DNA from: Taeniopygia guttata
Lineage: Eukaryota; Chordata; Aves; Passeriformes; Estrildidae
NCBI RefSeq assembly: GCF_048771995.1
Contig: NC_133026.1
Location: forward strand, 117,695,501 to 117,759,500
DNA length: 64,000 nt
Direction of reading: 5' to 3'
A model generated the notes under the pieces. The model saw only the letters and a program-made list of their open reading frames with translations, was not told the DNA's origin and made no database searches. How positions within the stretch are numbered: position 1 is the first letter of the stretch; every line of letters starts with the position of its first letter. This document shows, piece after piece, positions 23,448-48,020 of this stretch. The translations under genes were made by a program, and so were the position numbers.

Positions 23448-24070
23448 CTTTAACAGAAACATTGGCACCTCAGCGTTACAGTACCACTCATTTACTATCT
23501 TAGCTTTGGAAATCTTGTTCTTTATAATGAAGATCTTGTTATTCAAGGGGAGAATGCATGCAGGAGTTAAATATATTTTAATAATCTCTACCAAATTATC
23601 TTTATAAATGTTCACAAAATACACAAAACATTCCATCCAAAAATATCCTGATTTCCTTATTCAGGAAAATTTCCTTTCTTATTTCAGAGAGGGCTGTAAG
23701 CACAAGATGCTGAGCTGCCATTTACACAGAGAAACTGCATTATGAAAGGTCTTTTCCTAGAGGCAATTTGTAATCTGGGCTTTCCTTTCCTTACCTGTAG
23801 GATTGGAATTTTCCTATATCAGAACTCTCAAGAATTTAATTAATTACTTAAAATAGTGCAAAGCAGCCAAACTAACAGAATTTGAAGTTAAATTAATGAA
23901 CGATATTCCCAATAAAAAATTAATCAGCACAGATATCATTAATCTTCTCATGCCCCCTCTGCTAACTGTTCCACATTATTCACCAGAACTTGGAAAAATC
24001 AAAATGATGGAAATTATTTTTTAGGACTACAAGTCTTCTCAAAAATCATGTGCTAATAGCTTATTTCTGT

Positions 24071-24394
24071 TTGAAAGGAGGTTGTAGACAAGTGAGGGCT
24101 GTTTTTTCTCTGAAATAACAAGTGACAGGACAAGAGGAAATGACCTGAAGTTGCACCAGGGAGGGTTTAGATTTAGATTGAGAAAAAAAATTCTTTGTTG
24201 GAAGGGTGGTCAAGCATTGGAACAGGCTGTCCAGGGAAATGGTGGAATTACAATCCCTGGAAGTGTTAAAAAATGTGTAGATGTGTGGTTTGGTGTTCAC
24301 CACACCATGGTTTGGTGGTGAAAATGACAGTGTTTACAGTTGGACTGCATGATCTTAAAGGTCTTTTTCAACCCTAATGACTCCATGACTCTAC
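24071..24394 (+). repeat. CR1 LINE 3' fragment
   Basis: Sense CR1: GACAGGACAAGAGGAAATGA, GGAAGGGTGGTCAAGCATTG, GAACAGGCTGTCCAGGGAAA, then TTGGACTGCATGATCTTAAA and a decayed tail. Confidence 0.85.
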
Positions 24395-26859
24395 TGTGAA
24401 CACGCCTCCTCACAACTGCTGAGTACCATATAGGGAAGGGAGCAGCTGCTAGGTAAGGCACTGGCTAAAGCCAGTTCATTTCTTGAGGAAGCTTAAAATT
24501 AGGAAACCAGTTTAACCTAGCATGTGCTGATGTTTTTACATGCTTTTGAGACAAAGCGTTGCTTCTAAGTAGATAGGTAGTCCTCTTGATTTTCCCAATG
24601 TTCTTAGAAAGAAGTGTTAAATTCAACATACTTAATTTTGTCTGGTTTTGAGATTAAAAAGACACAGACAACATATCCAAAGGGACACCAGTATCTTTCT
24701 TTGTAGTCTTTGAGGGAGAAAATAAATAATTGCCAATTCATCACATCCTGTAACTTCTGGCTTTTAGAATTTAAACGATTCTGTCGCTACTTGAGATTCC
24801 TCTTCAACCTACATCAGAGAGATCAGAGGAGACAGATGAGATCTTCATGTCACAACCACACGGAAAGCACCTATTGCTCCCATTGTCATTAACACTTCCT
24901 GGGAGCACTTAACTCTTCTATAAAAATTATAAGCAGTGTTATCAAGTGCTGCTGATTAAAAAAAAAGATCTTTACCTATTGAAAGATTATTGGCTGTTGC
25001 AGTGAAAGCCCTTTTGTTTTTCTTCCCAGTGCCAAACCTGGAACCAGAACATTCTGAATTGACAGAATCTGTCTATTTGGGGTATTGTATATCCCTTTAT
25101 TACAAAAATTACTTTTTCCATGGACAAAAATGGTATTAACATTTTTTTTCCTACATAAATGTGTATAATTTAATTTTCAAGTCCTATAAGAAAAAAAATC
25201 TTATTAATAATCAAAGCAATTTCTCATATAAATGAAATCAGATAAGAGCCAGTATTTTATTCCAAAACATTTACCTACAAATTATGTGTAACTGATTATA
25301 CCCAGCTTTACTAGACATGTAATTAGTGGTTTCTATGGCAGTCTAACATACTAACTCTCCAAGAAAGGAAGAGCTTATTGATTCAAAACTCTTTTTGATT
25401 TAAAGTATTAGTCTATTACATGGATCATTTCACAGCTGGCTTGGATTTATCTTGGTTTTGATGCAGCAATTAATTCTGCTCAGAATTAAGAGAACAGAAA
25501 GATGTAGTCAGTCATTTCTGTAGTGTCTGGTTACAGTGTAGTTTGATTGAAGAGGTAAGGTTCAAATACAACTTTTTTAGCAGGGAATTCCGAGAATTCT
25601 TCAAGGCCAAGCCACTTAAAATTTAAAGAAAAAAATCAATGTGGTTTTTTTTTTTTCCTACCAAAGTAAAAAGTAAAAAGTAAAAGGTATTGTTTCCAGT
25701 TACAGTATATAGCATTTATAATTTTGTGACTGTAAATAATCAGGTTCACGTAATTAATCATTTGGCCTCAGAGCTCTGTTAGTCAAGAGAGCTACTCTGC
25801 ACACCACATTGAGATAAAAAATAAGAAAATCAGGGAAGAGAACCTTTCAGTTGCACTTAAATTTTACCAGTTACACTCTGAATACAATCACATACTATCC
25901 CATATTAACAGATCACATCTGAAACCATATCCTGAAAAATCAATGGGCACATCTTGAACACTGACAGCTTTCTGGCTATTTTTTCCCCCTGTCTATCTCA
26001 GAACTTTTGAACTGCATGGCTTTTAAAACTGTATCACAGGCAGTGTGTACTGTTTTATACCTGCATATAGAAAGAAATAATACAGCATTAGAAAAATAGG
26101 ATTTTTTTCTTCAGCTATGGATTAAAATTTCAAATATGAGCTTTAGATCAGTAACTCAAACACTATATGTTCACACGTTATGAATTTGGTAATAACATTA
26201 TCAAAGGAAGGAATTTGGGCAGTGATGTCTATTTTTTTTCCTTTTTTACTTCTAACACACCAACAGTACTGTGTAAGCTCTAAAAGCATTGGAATCTTTA
26301 CTAGTAAGGCCTGGTCTCACACCTGCTAGGTCCTAGGAATAGTTTTTGGTGGTGGGAAATTCTCCCAACAGTAGATGATGACTGATTTAAGAACTACTAA
26401 GGTAAATCAGACATACACAAGTCTTTGCAACTGGATGGGATACATCTCAAATGTTGGAAGTGAATTCCAGGAGGTATAACTGCTACTAAGGAATTAGTGG
26501 TTGCAGTGCTGTCCTCCAAAATGTAGTAGCTCATCTTGCTGGATGAGAGCAGTATTTTCACCTCAGGTTTATAAAAGCAGCTGCTTTCAACTTTTCAGAG
26601 AAGGGAGTGTGCCTACATAATGTGTGACCAGATACAGGAAGGCAAATATTGAAAGAGTGTTTATATCATTGCAGTAAATTAGATTATTGGAACTGACTGC
26701 AACAGAATTATACTGAAATTACAGAATTTATTTATATATTCCTACTCAAGCAATGTCATCCTGTTCTTTTGAGAGTTTTAAAGTTCTTCTAAAAGTTCCT
26801 ATGCCTTCCGATATTTACATATTTCAACTGAGTTTTCTCACGCATATTCATGTAAATAA

Positions 26860-27060
26860 TGATTGTTTTGCATTCTTCTTTGTGGGTGGAGAGAATTGAT
26901 GGACTGTTGGTTTGACCAGTGTGGTTGGAGAGGTGGCAGTTTCACCTTCCAATCCACTGTCACTTTTGCTATTGTATATATACTGGAGTCAGAAAATAAA
27001 GGTTTTTTTTTGGGGTTCTTTTTCTTTCCTTTTACAGCTAGCCTGCTTCTGTGAGTTATT
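26860..27060 (+). mobile_element. Possible ERV LTR 3' part
   Basis: Contains GGTTGGAGAGGTGGCAGTTT, a TATATATAC element, and AATAAA at 26995-27000 followed by a T/G-rich stretch, the layout of an LTR promoter-to-R region. I recall similar avian LTRs but could not define either end or any target duplication. The surrounding 24.4-26.8 kb is AT-rich with no supported gene. Confidence 0.35.
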
Positions 27061-27589
27061 TCGTGTCACACTATGACAAAGCAACAGTCTTTATTTTAAC
27101 CTCAAATTACTTTTTCCAACTCTCATGCACTTAATGTATTTTAAAAACCTAAAAACATAGCATTACTTCTTAAACAGTTTTCTAATTAGATTCATATTTG
27201 TGTTATTAAAGTGATATTTATAATTTTTCCAGTCAGTTACACAATAAAAATGTGCAATGCTAATACAGCAGACCAAAGATGTTATGAAGTTTGGAGGTTT
27301 TATCTCAACAGTATTCTAAAAGTACTGACAACAAAGATATAAGGATAGGAAAAACTGAATGAATGAAAAAATGAAACTGAACATTTAATTTATCTAGTAA
27401 CTATTAGTGTGAACATGTAACACCTGAAAAATAGATAGGCAAAGATCTGAGTTTGCTTTTTGTTTACCATCCTAAAATAGTATTTCATTCCTGATACAGT
27501 TTTGATGGACCCATTTACAAGACACAACTCACACTAACATCACTAAGCAGTCCCCTCTCATTCTGCATTCTGTTTAAAATGTTACTGAC

Positions 27590-27636
27590 TTACAGTTGGA
27601 CTCAATGATCTTCCAACCTAAAACATTCTAAATACT
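27590..27636 (+). repeat. Short CR1 3' tail fragment
   Basis: ACAGTTGGACTCAATGATCT followed by TCCAACCTAAAACATTCTAA is the terminal CR1 signature. From 27640 to 32170 no gene or clear repeat family is supported. The region is AT-rich with many short chance frames. Confidence 0.7.
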
Positions 27637-30600
27637 CATGTATTTTATGTAGAAGGTTTCAGACAGTCTGGATTTCAATTTTCTTGAGAGCATCTGGCAG
27701 CCTGTAGCCCCAGATATGCCCTGCTAAGTTGCTGACCACCTACTACGGCTGATAAGTCACATGTGCCATTTGGTTTTCTAAACGTCTAGGAAACAGCCCC
27801 TATCTCCTGGAAGAGGAATCAGACTATTGCAAGCAAACGTGCTCCTGCCAGACTGCCCATCAAGAATGTGTCTATGCTCTATCTGGTCAGCCAGACATGT
27901 AGGAGTATGCATAGTCTAGCTGGCAATCTGCTCACCAGCAAATGTGCTCTCTGTCTGGTTTGCAAAGAATGTACTCTTTTCAAGGGCAAGGGGGTCTATC
28001 AGTGCACGTGTTCTGCCAGCGTGGTTTAGATCCTTACTCCTCCTCAGCTTTGGGCACAGGCAGCAGCACAGAGAACTGGAGTGGGGAGGCAGGGCACGGG
28101 CAAAAAGGCATGCCTTTTATCACTGCCTTTAGAACACTGGATGACATGGCAGTGTTAAGTACTACAGATTTGACATATAGTAGACCTATCTTCTTGGTTT
28201 TCTTAATTACCACTACTGAAAGAAGTTTAGACAGAAGACAGTGCTATTGTTTGTGTCTTGTATGTTTGTGATGACAGTTATATTTTTCCTTCTGAACAGA
28301 GTATGAAATCATGGGGAGAATCATCCAGCACCACATTCAGCAAGGCTGTAAACATAGATACCAAAAATACCACTAGGCTGAAGATTACTGTAATATTAAT
28401 TATGTCTCTGCAAAATATTTACACTCACTTTTATAGGTAGTGCATATTCTCCACAAAAGGGAAAAAAAAAAAAAAAGGGAACCAACCACTAAAACTGTCT
28501 GAATTGCCTGCTGAGACCTTACAAGGGCCACAATAACCAGAAACTTCTAATACCTGACCTTCATTCAAATGGCTCTGCTTCAGCAACCCTATTTAATTTC
28601 AGAACTTCACTTTATCTCTTTATCCTTACACTTTATCTAGCATCGTGGTGACTCCTTTCAGATCCTATGTCATGGCTGAATAATTCAACGGCAAGTAAAT
28701 TCCTTACATTTCTCTTCCACAGCCTTCAGCACTAAAAGCTGATTGATACTTTGTAGACTTCACTAAAAGATGTTTACATTTTTCCTTCAACACCATCACC
28801 GAGGAAAGGCAGTGAGAGGGGCTGCTGGAAAAGGCGCTCCGTATCTGTTCTAAGCATGCTCTTGGCTCTGGAAAAGTGCTCCAGCTGGTATCTCTAAGTA
28901 TTTAATGCACCTAATTCTGAATACCTATGGGAGTGCTTGTAAGCTCTTTGCTGCTAAACCAACTCGAGGGTGCACAGATAAAATTGCCCTGGTTTATATC
29001 TTATGTCTGTATTTCTCCTTCTTCTGCAGCCAAGACTGAGGATATTTTTTATTTTTGAATTTTCAGATGTTTCCTGAAATTGATATTCAGTAAGCAAACA
29101 AGAATTTTTGCTTCATCCAGAGGTAATATATTTCCCCACCTCCCTCTCAAATAAGAGAGCTATATTCTGTAATGTGAAGTGTATAATTGCAAAGCTTATG
29201 TTTTGGGTATACATCATTATAGTCTCAGTATTATTTTGCCCCAAAAACCTGTCATATAATAGGCCCTAATAATTCTATTTATTATAATGCTAGTTAGATT
29301 CATATAAACAAAAGTCCAGTATACATGCACAACATGCACATTCCTACCTGTTATCAAATATACATTATCCTGTGTAGATTTCAAACCATACACATCACTG
29401 CAACTCAGGGCATTGATAAATATTTAATTAATTAAATACAATGTTCATACAAGCATCTGCCTAAGAAGAGGGAGAACTAACATTGTTCACTGCAAGTTCC
29501 TTCTTTCTGGACTAGAACTGGAAAGGCACATGATGTGCATGGTGGCAGCAGAGTGGCTTATGATTAGTTGGCATAATCCAGAGTATTTATTACATGTTGA
29601 CTGTATAATTTAAAGATATTTCCACATTGCTAATCCTGTAACATACAATGGAGGGACAAAAGGTGACATTCCCACCACATTCTGAATTGCTACAAATACC
29701 TACCAGAATATTTAATTCCATGAGTAAGGCAATGTGGGCAGAAACTGCTGGTAACAGATTAAGTTTACAACATCAAAATTTCAACAACTTCTCTACTCAG
29801 GGAACATTAATAATGGTGTATCCCACTGGAAGGTATTAGATATCTTTAAAATAGTTAAGTGATTTGGTTTCTGTTAATTACTTCCTGCCAATATCCATAA
29901 TTTTCTCTGAATGCTCAAAAGTAACTTAAAATTCAATATAAAATTGCTATTGTTTTTATATCATCAAAAAAAGAAAAATTAATGACATATTTTAGTAATC
30001 TACTAATAAGTGGCTTTTTTCATTGCTCAAGCTGCATGCAATCCTCAGTGGATCTTAGATGTATGTTAGAAAGGTATTTAATGCCTATTTTTCAGTTTCC
30101 AAGGTCAAACATCACCTAGTATGTATGGGGAAAGAGGAAACATCTGTTGGAATAATTTATTTGACTAACACAGAGGTTAGGATTAAAACCCACTAATTTC
30201 TTTGGTCCTATACTGAATTTCAATTAAACAATACAGGTATTTGTTCAGTTTGAAAAAATTTCCTTCCTTTACTTGTTGGCACATTCATGTATATCCCTAA
30301 TTAGTGGATCTGGCAAGGGAATACTATGATTTGTCTTTTTTTTTTTTTGTATCTGTATAAGATCTGAGAATGAATATTTCTATTTTTTGAGGTTTGGGGT
30401 TTTTTTCCCCAATAAATGTTCTAAAGAATTCACAAAACTTCAACTCCCAAGACTCTTTGGTTTCTATGGAATTCCTTTACTAGCAAGATTAAAATACATC
30501 TCAGGATCAGTGATTACACATGAAATTGTAAGGTACAGCAACCTTCAGCATCTAAAAATAAAAGTTTTTAGAAGATACTACAAGTTTTTAGAAAATATTA

Positions 30601-32246
30601 AATGCATGTAATCTGACTGCAATTTCTTCTAACCTTTCTGTGAAATCAGACTAAAATCTACTAGATTAGCATTAATAAAAAAATCACTTACATTGTTTAA
30701 TTTGCAAATATAAATTAATAAAAATATAGAGATAGTATTTCAACCAAGTATGGAAGGTGCTCTCTTAGCCTTTCTTAGGTCAAAAGGGATTTCAACAGAG
30801 CCGTGATTGTATTCCAGATTTTTAATACTGGAAAAATATTTTGCCAAGCAAAGAAGCTCAACAATTGGACAGCTTTTTACCATTGTAAAGCAGAATCAGA
30901 ATGCTTTGTCTCAAAGGGAATAGCAGAAGGTCTTACAGGAGAAAAGATATTGTACAGACGTGTTCCATTCTTTTTTAGGACTAAGGGAAATGGTAAATGC
31001 AAAGCACAGTTTTACTCAGCCTGGCCCAAAAGACAGGATGCTAACAGAGATGACATGCAAGCTGACAGAACACTGAGCATGTGGACAAACCCATCTTACA
31101 ACAGAATTTTAAAAATCCCAACTTTTATATGGCATGAGTATTAGTCTGTATCCCTCTACATTTCAGAAGCCTGTACTATTCACTGGAAAATAATAATGTA
31201 CTACTATAGTAGTACTAACAGTATCACTTATTATAATAATGAGTACATTGTTCCTGCAGTTCTTGTTTTTAACTGCTCCACTGCTTTGTGCTTTCTGAGT
31301 AAGAAAAAAAGCTCAATAATGGGCATATATATGACAAATTAATTTTCTGTTTTGGGCTAGAATATATCCATTGTCATGTGATGAACAAAAATTATTATTT
31401 GAAAGAGCAGCTTTGTGATTTGCAATTCTTCTTCCCTTCTCAACAGAAAGGCAGCTATTTTTAATCAGAACAAATAATCAGAAGAAACAAAACTCATAGA
31501 ATGGAAAGTGGTAAGTTGTCAAAAATAAAATAGCGTTAAATGTTGCTCAGTTAATTTATCAAACATATTAATAAATTCTAACTTGAATGTAAAATAGAAA
31601 ATAGAAATTCTAACTAGAATGTAAAATATGTAACTAGAATGTAGAATAGAATACTACATTTACTAATTTAATTACAAAAAATACCTGTGTTCGTTGCATG
31701 TATTTATTTATTTTATCGACAGCATTGTATAAATTATGGGTTTTTTTTTTTTTTTTTGGTTGGCTAGTTCAGCTGATAAGTAATAAAACTGTTAGGTTAA
31801 AAATAGCATTAAAAATCTGGGAGGAGCAATATTAGGCCCCAAATATTTAACTATACTATTGCTACAGGTGAAACTAGAGCATGGTTGCTAGAATTAAGCT
31901 GTAATGATGAAAACTGATTGTTTCTCCTTCTCCATATGATTCTGTGCACTGCATCACCCTTCACCAGTGGTCCTCACACCTTAACTTACTTCTGAGAATT
32001 AACTTCAACATTATTTTACCTTTGTAGAAAATTATTACAATTAAATGCATATGACAGAAACTAGTATTATTAAAGTTACTACTATTAGCTAGTCCACTGA
32101 TTTGTAACCAGAAACTGAAACCTATTATCCTGTTTTCAAAGAAATAAATACAATAAATATAACATGGTTTAAAAAAATTATTTCTGACAAGCAATAACCA
32201 ATATAACTAAAAGAATGTTGTTTGAGAAACACACCTGAGTTTTTAC

Positions 32247-32386
32247 CTGACTTCTTCTTTCACATATTCTTGGCAGAGGTTTTCTTTCAACTTTCTGCTT
32301 GTGAACCAAATCTAAAAAATCTGATTTTATTTTCACAGAGTGACTGGATTGAAGAGGAAATGTGAAATAAGGTCTTCTACAGTCAA
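32247..32386 (-). CDS. PPP1R42: Candidate extra PPP1R42 3' exon
   Basis: A very good polypyrimidine acceptor (TTTTTCTTTTTGTTTTCTGCAG ends at 32387) opens a frame starting CRRPYFTFPLQSSHSVKIKS and ending PRICERRSQ before a GTAAAA donor. If not spliced again it runs to TAA at 32180-32178. It is in phase with the optional donor at 33678. I do not recognise the residues as the human C-terminus, so this could be a lineage-specific tail, an alternative exon or chance. Confidence 0.35.
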
Positions 32387-32670
32387 CTGCAGAAAACAAA
32401 AAGAAAAAAGGATTAATTCAATATCCCAAGTCAAACCATATGTATTTAATATTCTGTGTGACTGATTACACTTTCCAATATATCTCGTTATAGAAAACAG
32501 TGTATTGAACCTTAAGGTAAAATACCTCAGATTTGATAATTGAGAATGCAAAACCTTGAATGGAGTTATGGAAGGTGCTGCAAACACTGATGAAGGTTTT
32601 AGAAAATACTAAATGCATGTCATCTGACTGCAATTTCTTAAATATTAAAACAGGTATTCCCAGTCAGGTA

Positions 32671-32710
32671 GAGTTATTTGAAAATGAATAGAGTTATTTG
32701 AAAATGAATA
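32671..32710. repeat. 20-bp perfect tandem duplication
   Basis: The unit GAGTTATTTGAAAATGAATA occurs twice back to back, in the putative last intron of PPP1R42. Confidence 0.95.
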
Positions 32711-33528
32711 AAATTCAATTACATAGCACCTTCTTACATCAGTAGTTATTCAGAAGACCATTTCAAAACCATTGCCATTTACATATGGCTTCCAAACAAT
32801 GTGTAGATTCCAACTATTTTAGGGCTGGTGCAGGTAGGCAGAGCATCAGCCTTCATGTCTTCAAAAATAACATATTAATTAATCTTCTGAAAGCAACAGT
32901 GTAAGTGCACCCAATTTTATTTTATAAATATAGTAATTCGAACACTTTTGAATAATTTCAAGTTAGATGTCTGGATCCAAGTCCTGCAAGATGGCAAGAC
33001 ATGCTGTTATGTCATTTATATTTTAATCAGCAGTCAGCTCTGTAACAAGCACCACCTTCCCACCATTTTAAAAAAACTTCAAAGTTGTATTTCAGGTTTT
33101 GCTTGAGTTTCAAAACTAATTTGTTTTCCCATTTGAAGAACAGGTTGCCTTTAAACCTCAAAAAGGGCTTAAGGCTTTTTTACCTCCCAGACATTTTTTT
33201 TTTATTCACAAGTTTAAAACTTGGACTTCTGCTAGACATGTATCTTGCAAAGGCCTTTAAAAGGACTGACAATATACAGAGATCAAACAAGTATCAACAA
33301 ATAGATTTTAAAAGTCTGATGTATTTCGTGCATATTTATTCTAGAATGCCCAACATTTTTAGAATATGGAAGTAAATGTGAATATTTACACAATCAAAAT
33401 GCACTAGCTACTCCTTTCCATAATTCTGGGAGATTGGGATGTGAGGAAAAAAAAGGATATATGAACTAGTGCTAAAATTAAATTTTATATTTGAAAAGCT
33501 CAATTTCCACTCAAGTCTTTTGGACTCA

Positions 33529-44958
<11,430 letters not shown>

Positions 44959-46247
44959 CGTTCTGTTATAGGTCAAACTGCTCTACTGCTTCTTTTAATA
45001 CTGTATTCCAAGTGCTCCTCTAAGTAGAATGCCTTAAAAACAAAAAGGAAAATGTTATACTATTTGTACCCCAGATCTTCAACAAAATTGCATGTGTACT
45101 TCAAATCTGACATATCCTCACCAATGTCCTTTTCATTTACAGTGATAGTACATTGCTTATAAAATCTTACCCCTTTTATTGCTGATATTTTATCAAGTTT
45201 TTGGTGTATTAATAAATGTTTAAAGCAATTTTTCTATTTGATTTGTTGATTCAGTTTGCTTATATCCTATGTCTTTTTCATATAGAAATACGAACACAAT
45301 GCTCCACAGCAGGCAGAATTCTCACACATAGTAGCTAGCTAATGGAAGCTGATAATCTGATTATAAATTAGAAAATATAGAAGACTCTAGAACAGGTTTT
45401 ACAGGCTGTGAGAGGTGGTATCAAGCTACAGGACTCTTTTATATCTGCACAGCACTTATGTCATGCACACAACTGTGTGTTCTGCACAGTCAAAACCTGT
45501 GAGTTTTTCCCACTAAGGCACATTATAGAGGCTCTCACAACCTCTATATTTTTTCCAAACTCTGGCTCATGTAAGTGAGCTTATAAATGACAGAATGGGG
45601 GAGAGGGGAGAAGTCAAGCGGCTAATCTTGAATGGATGCATAAATGATCCGGGGATAAAGATACCCTAATGGATATAACTTAATGACTCCGAACAGAAAG
45701 GTCACCTATTTAGCCAGTACATATACCAGTGTATGTTATGTATTATAGCTTATACACAAAAGCCCCACATTAGTGTATGAGAACTGAGGAACAACAAAAA
45801 GCATCCCACCGCTAAACCTCATACAGAGAATCCTCCCTGCCAGCATTACAATAGGAGAAACTGAAGAAAAGCCAAGATCGAGGCTGTGAAGGCAGAAGAA
45901 ACTTCCTCTCTTAGTAAACAAATCGGAAGCTCAGTACCTCTCCTTTATGCATACGGGATTTGCCTCTAACTTTTATTTTAAAAAGTGGGGATGAAGAAGA
46001 GATGAAAGGACATTGTGGGTTGCCACAATGAATAAACATTGTTTGTCTATTGTGAGTTTCTTGCTTTTTCTATAAAAAACACATTTCAGAGCCCCTTCTC
46101 AGACCTTCTTCCAAACCCAGCAGAACAAGCGAGGGAAAGCCGGGCAGTTCTCCCTCCCGCGGTCCCCCAGCTCCTTCCTACCTACAGCCGCACGGTTTCA
46201 CACCGCCCTCCCCGTCCCGTGGCCCCGCCTCCCGGCAGGGCCAGTGG

Positions 46248-46290
46248 GAAGGCGGCTCCGAAGGCGGCTCCGAAGGCGGCTCCGAAGGCG
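46248..46290 (+). repeat. 12-bp tandem repeat in CpG island
   Basis: Three perfect GAAGGCGGCTCC units (46248-46283) and a partial fourth. Confidence 0.95.
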
Positions 46291-46391
46291 GGCACGGGCC
46301 GGGACCCGCTCCAGGCGCCTTCCCGGCGGCAGCGCCCCCGGCCCCGCTCCGTTCTCCCCTCAGCTCCCGGCCCGCGCGCGCCGCCGGCCCC

Positions 46392-46407
46392 GGTTGCCCC
46401 GGCAACC
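46392..46407. promoter_or_regulatory. RFX X-box motif
   Basis: GGTTGCC-CC-GGCAACC is a perfect inverted repeat of 7-bp arms with a 2-bp spacer, almost the ideal RFX consensus GTTGCCATGGCAAC. RFX factors drive ciliary and testis genes, which suits PPP1R42. Confidence 0.75.
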
Positions 46408-46584
46408 GCACGCCAACCGCCGGGGGGCGGGGCGCTCCGCTACGGGCTGCGGCGCGCGCCCCTCGGACCAATCAGCGCTGAGGAAAGGGAGATGGGCGGG
46501 GCTTCATTGCGCACGTGCAAGTGGTCCCGAGGCGGCTCGGCTGGCGGCCATGTTGAGGGAGGCGGGGAGTGTCCCCAGTCGGAG

Positions 46585-47028
46585 GGACCCGCCAGGATCG
46601 TCGGGTCCAAGTCCTGCGTGGGGAGCCTCAAAATTTACGCCATCTGCCCGAGTGCATTGCTCTGATGCTTCGCGAACTCTTGTTAGGCTTGGTGTTGTGA
46701 CCACTCCACCCACCCTCTGGTTGCAAAACCTTTTCCTAATAACCAACCTACTCCTCTTCTGACACTTCAGGCCATTCCCTCGAGTCCTGCCCCTGGACGC
46801 CATAGAGAAGAGATCAGTGCGCTGACCTTGCACTTTCCCTCACGAGGAAGTTGTAAACTGCAATGAGGTTTCCCCTCAGTGTCCTCCAAGCTGAACAGAA
46901 AAGGTGACCTCAGCTACTCCTCACAGCTTCCTCTCCAGGCCCTTCGCTGTCCTCCCTGCCCTCCTTTGGACCTTCTGTAATAGCTTAGTGTCATTTTTAT
47001 ATTGTGGTGCCCAAACTGCACACAGGAC
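46585..47028 (-). repeat. CR1 LINE, 3' part of an element split by an LTR
   Basis: Minus-orientation CR1: GCCTCAAAATTTACGCC, TGTTAGGCTTGGTGTTGTGA, CAGGCCATTCCCTCGAGTCC, TTGTAAACTGCAATGAGGTT and CCAAACTGCACACAGGAC, where the LTR interrupts. It resumes at 47766. Confidence 0.88.
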
Positions 47029-47765
47029 TGTTGCAAAATGTGGATTATGTAAAAAAAATTTAAAGGATATTATTTCATGTTTGATCTTTGTATACTTTCA
47101 AGTTCAATCAACAAGGGAGGTTTAACTTGTGAAACAGCAGCTAACAAGCAAACTCTAAGTAATATTTGTGATATCTAGAAGAACAAATTACTTGTTTGTA
47201 GAATTAACTTGTTAAAGTTTAGGGGTTTACATGCTTCAATGATCTGAGACTGAGGGGGAGGTTAACAAAGCTTGGGAAAAAGGATCCCAACTGATACTGG
47301 ACACAAAGAATGCAGAATTTATGACCTACAAGGACATCTGGTAGAACTCTGAAGATAAGGAAATAACTGATAAAGTCAACTGTACTGAAATCAGCTCCAA
47401 CTGAGTGAAAGATAATTCCAGCAGGGGGAGATCTGCAACTTCCAACTCAGAGACCACTGACCCAAAAGAAGAGAAAGATGGGGCATGTGGACTGATTAGC
47501 ATAAGAAACAAGAAAATTTTTAGCCAGTAGTAGAATATTAATTCATAAGAAAACTATGTAACTATTAGCCAATGAAAACTAATTCCTTTATCCGCTAAAC
47601 TGTATAAATTGTAAAACGTTTTGGTAATCCATGTGCTTGATTTGTGGAATTTTCACCAGGTGCCCAGGCTTGTGCAATTTGAAATAAATAATCAATGTCC
47701 CTCTCAAGTGTGTTATTATTGGCTTGTTGCACACCGAGTAGTAAATACAATTTTTGTGGACAACA
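47029..47765 (+). mobile_element. Solo LTR nested in a CR1
   Basis: A 737-bp element begins TGTTG and ends CAACA, a perfect 5-bp terminal inverted repeat. It interrupts a CR1 exactly between consecutive CR1 bases. The flanks GGAC (47025-47028) and GTAC (47766-47769) are a 4-bp target duplication with one change, as for gammaretrovirus-like ERVs. TATAAA at 47603-47608 and AATAAA at 47683-47688 fit a sense LTR. No internal viral genes are present. Confidence 0.85.
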
Positions 47766-48020
47766 GTACTTGAGGTGAGGCTGCCCCAGTGCAGTGCAGA
47801 CCAGAGCAGGACAATCCCCTCCCTTGCCTGATGCTGTGCACTGCTGACTCACATTCAACTTTCTTCAACCAGGATCCTCAGGTCCCTTTCTGTGGCATTG
47901 CTATCCAGCCTCTCATTCCGAGTCTGTACGTACATCCAGGGTAGCCCCATCCCAGGTGTAGAATCTAGAAATTGCCCTTGTTAAGCTCCCTGTTGTTGGT
48001 GATTGCCCAGCTCTCTATTT
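47766..48020 (-). repeat. CR1 LINE, 5'-ward part of the split element
   Basis: The CR1 resumes with TACTTGAGGTGAGGCTGCCC, AGGACAATCCCCTCCCTTGC, TCAGGTCCCTTTCTGTGGCA, AGTCTGTACGTACATCCAGG and GGTGATTGCCCAGCTCTC, in register with the part left of the LTR. Confidence 0.88.

Larger units (their letters stand above)
46100..46620. promoter_or_regulatory. PPP1R42: CpG island, PPP1R42 promoter
   Basis: A CpG-dense block upstream of the first PPP1R42 coding exon. On the minus strand a plausible donor (CTGTAG then GTAGGA near 46182) could end a non-coding first exon that joins the acceptor near 45033. The island holds an X-box and a CCAAT box (ACCAATCAG at 46468-46476). Plus-strand frames here (such as 46039-46665) are composition artefacts. 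Confidence 0.65.

Noticed and set aside
46039..46762. Long plus-strand frames over the CpG island (208 and 172 residues)
   Set aside because: Pro/Ala/Arg-rich composition from CpG-dense DNA and a 12-bp repeat. They run into a CR1 and oppose the PPP1R42 promoter.
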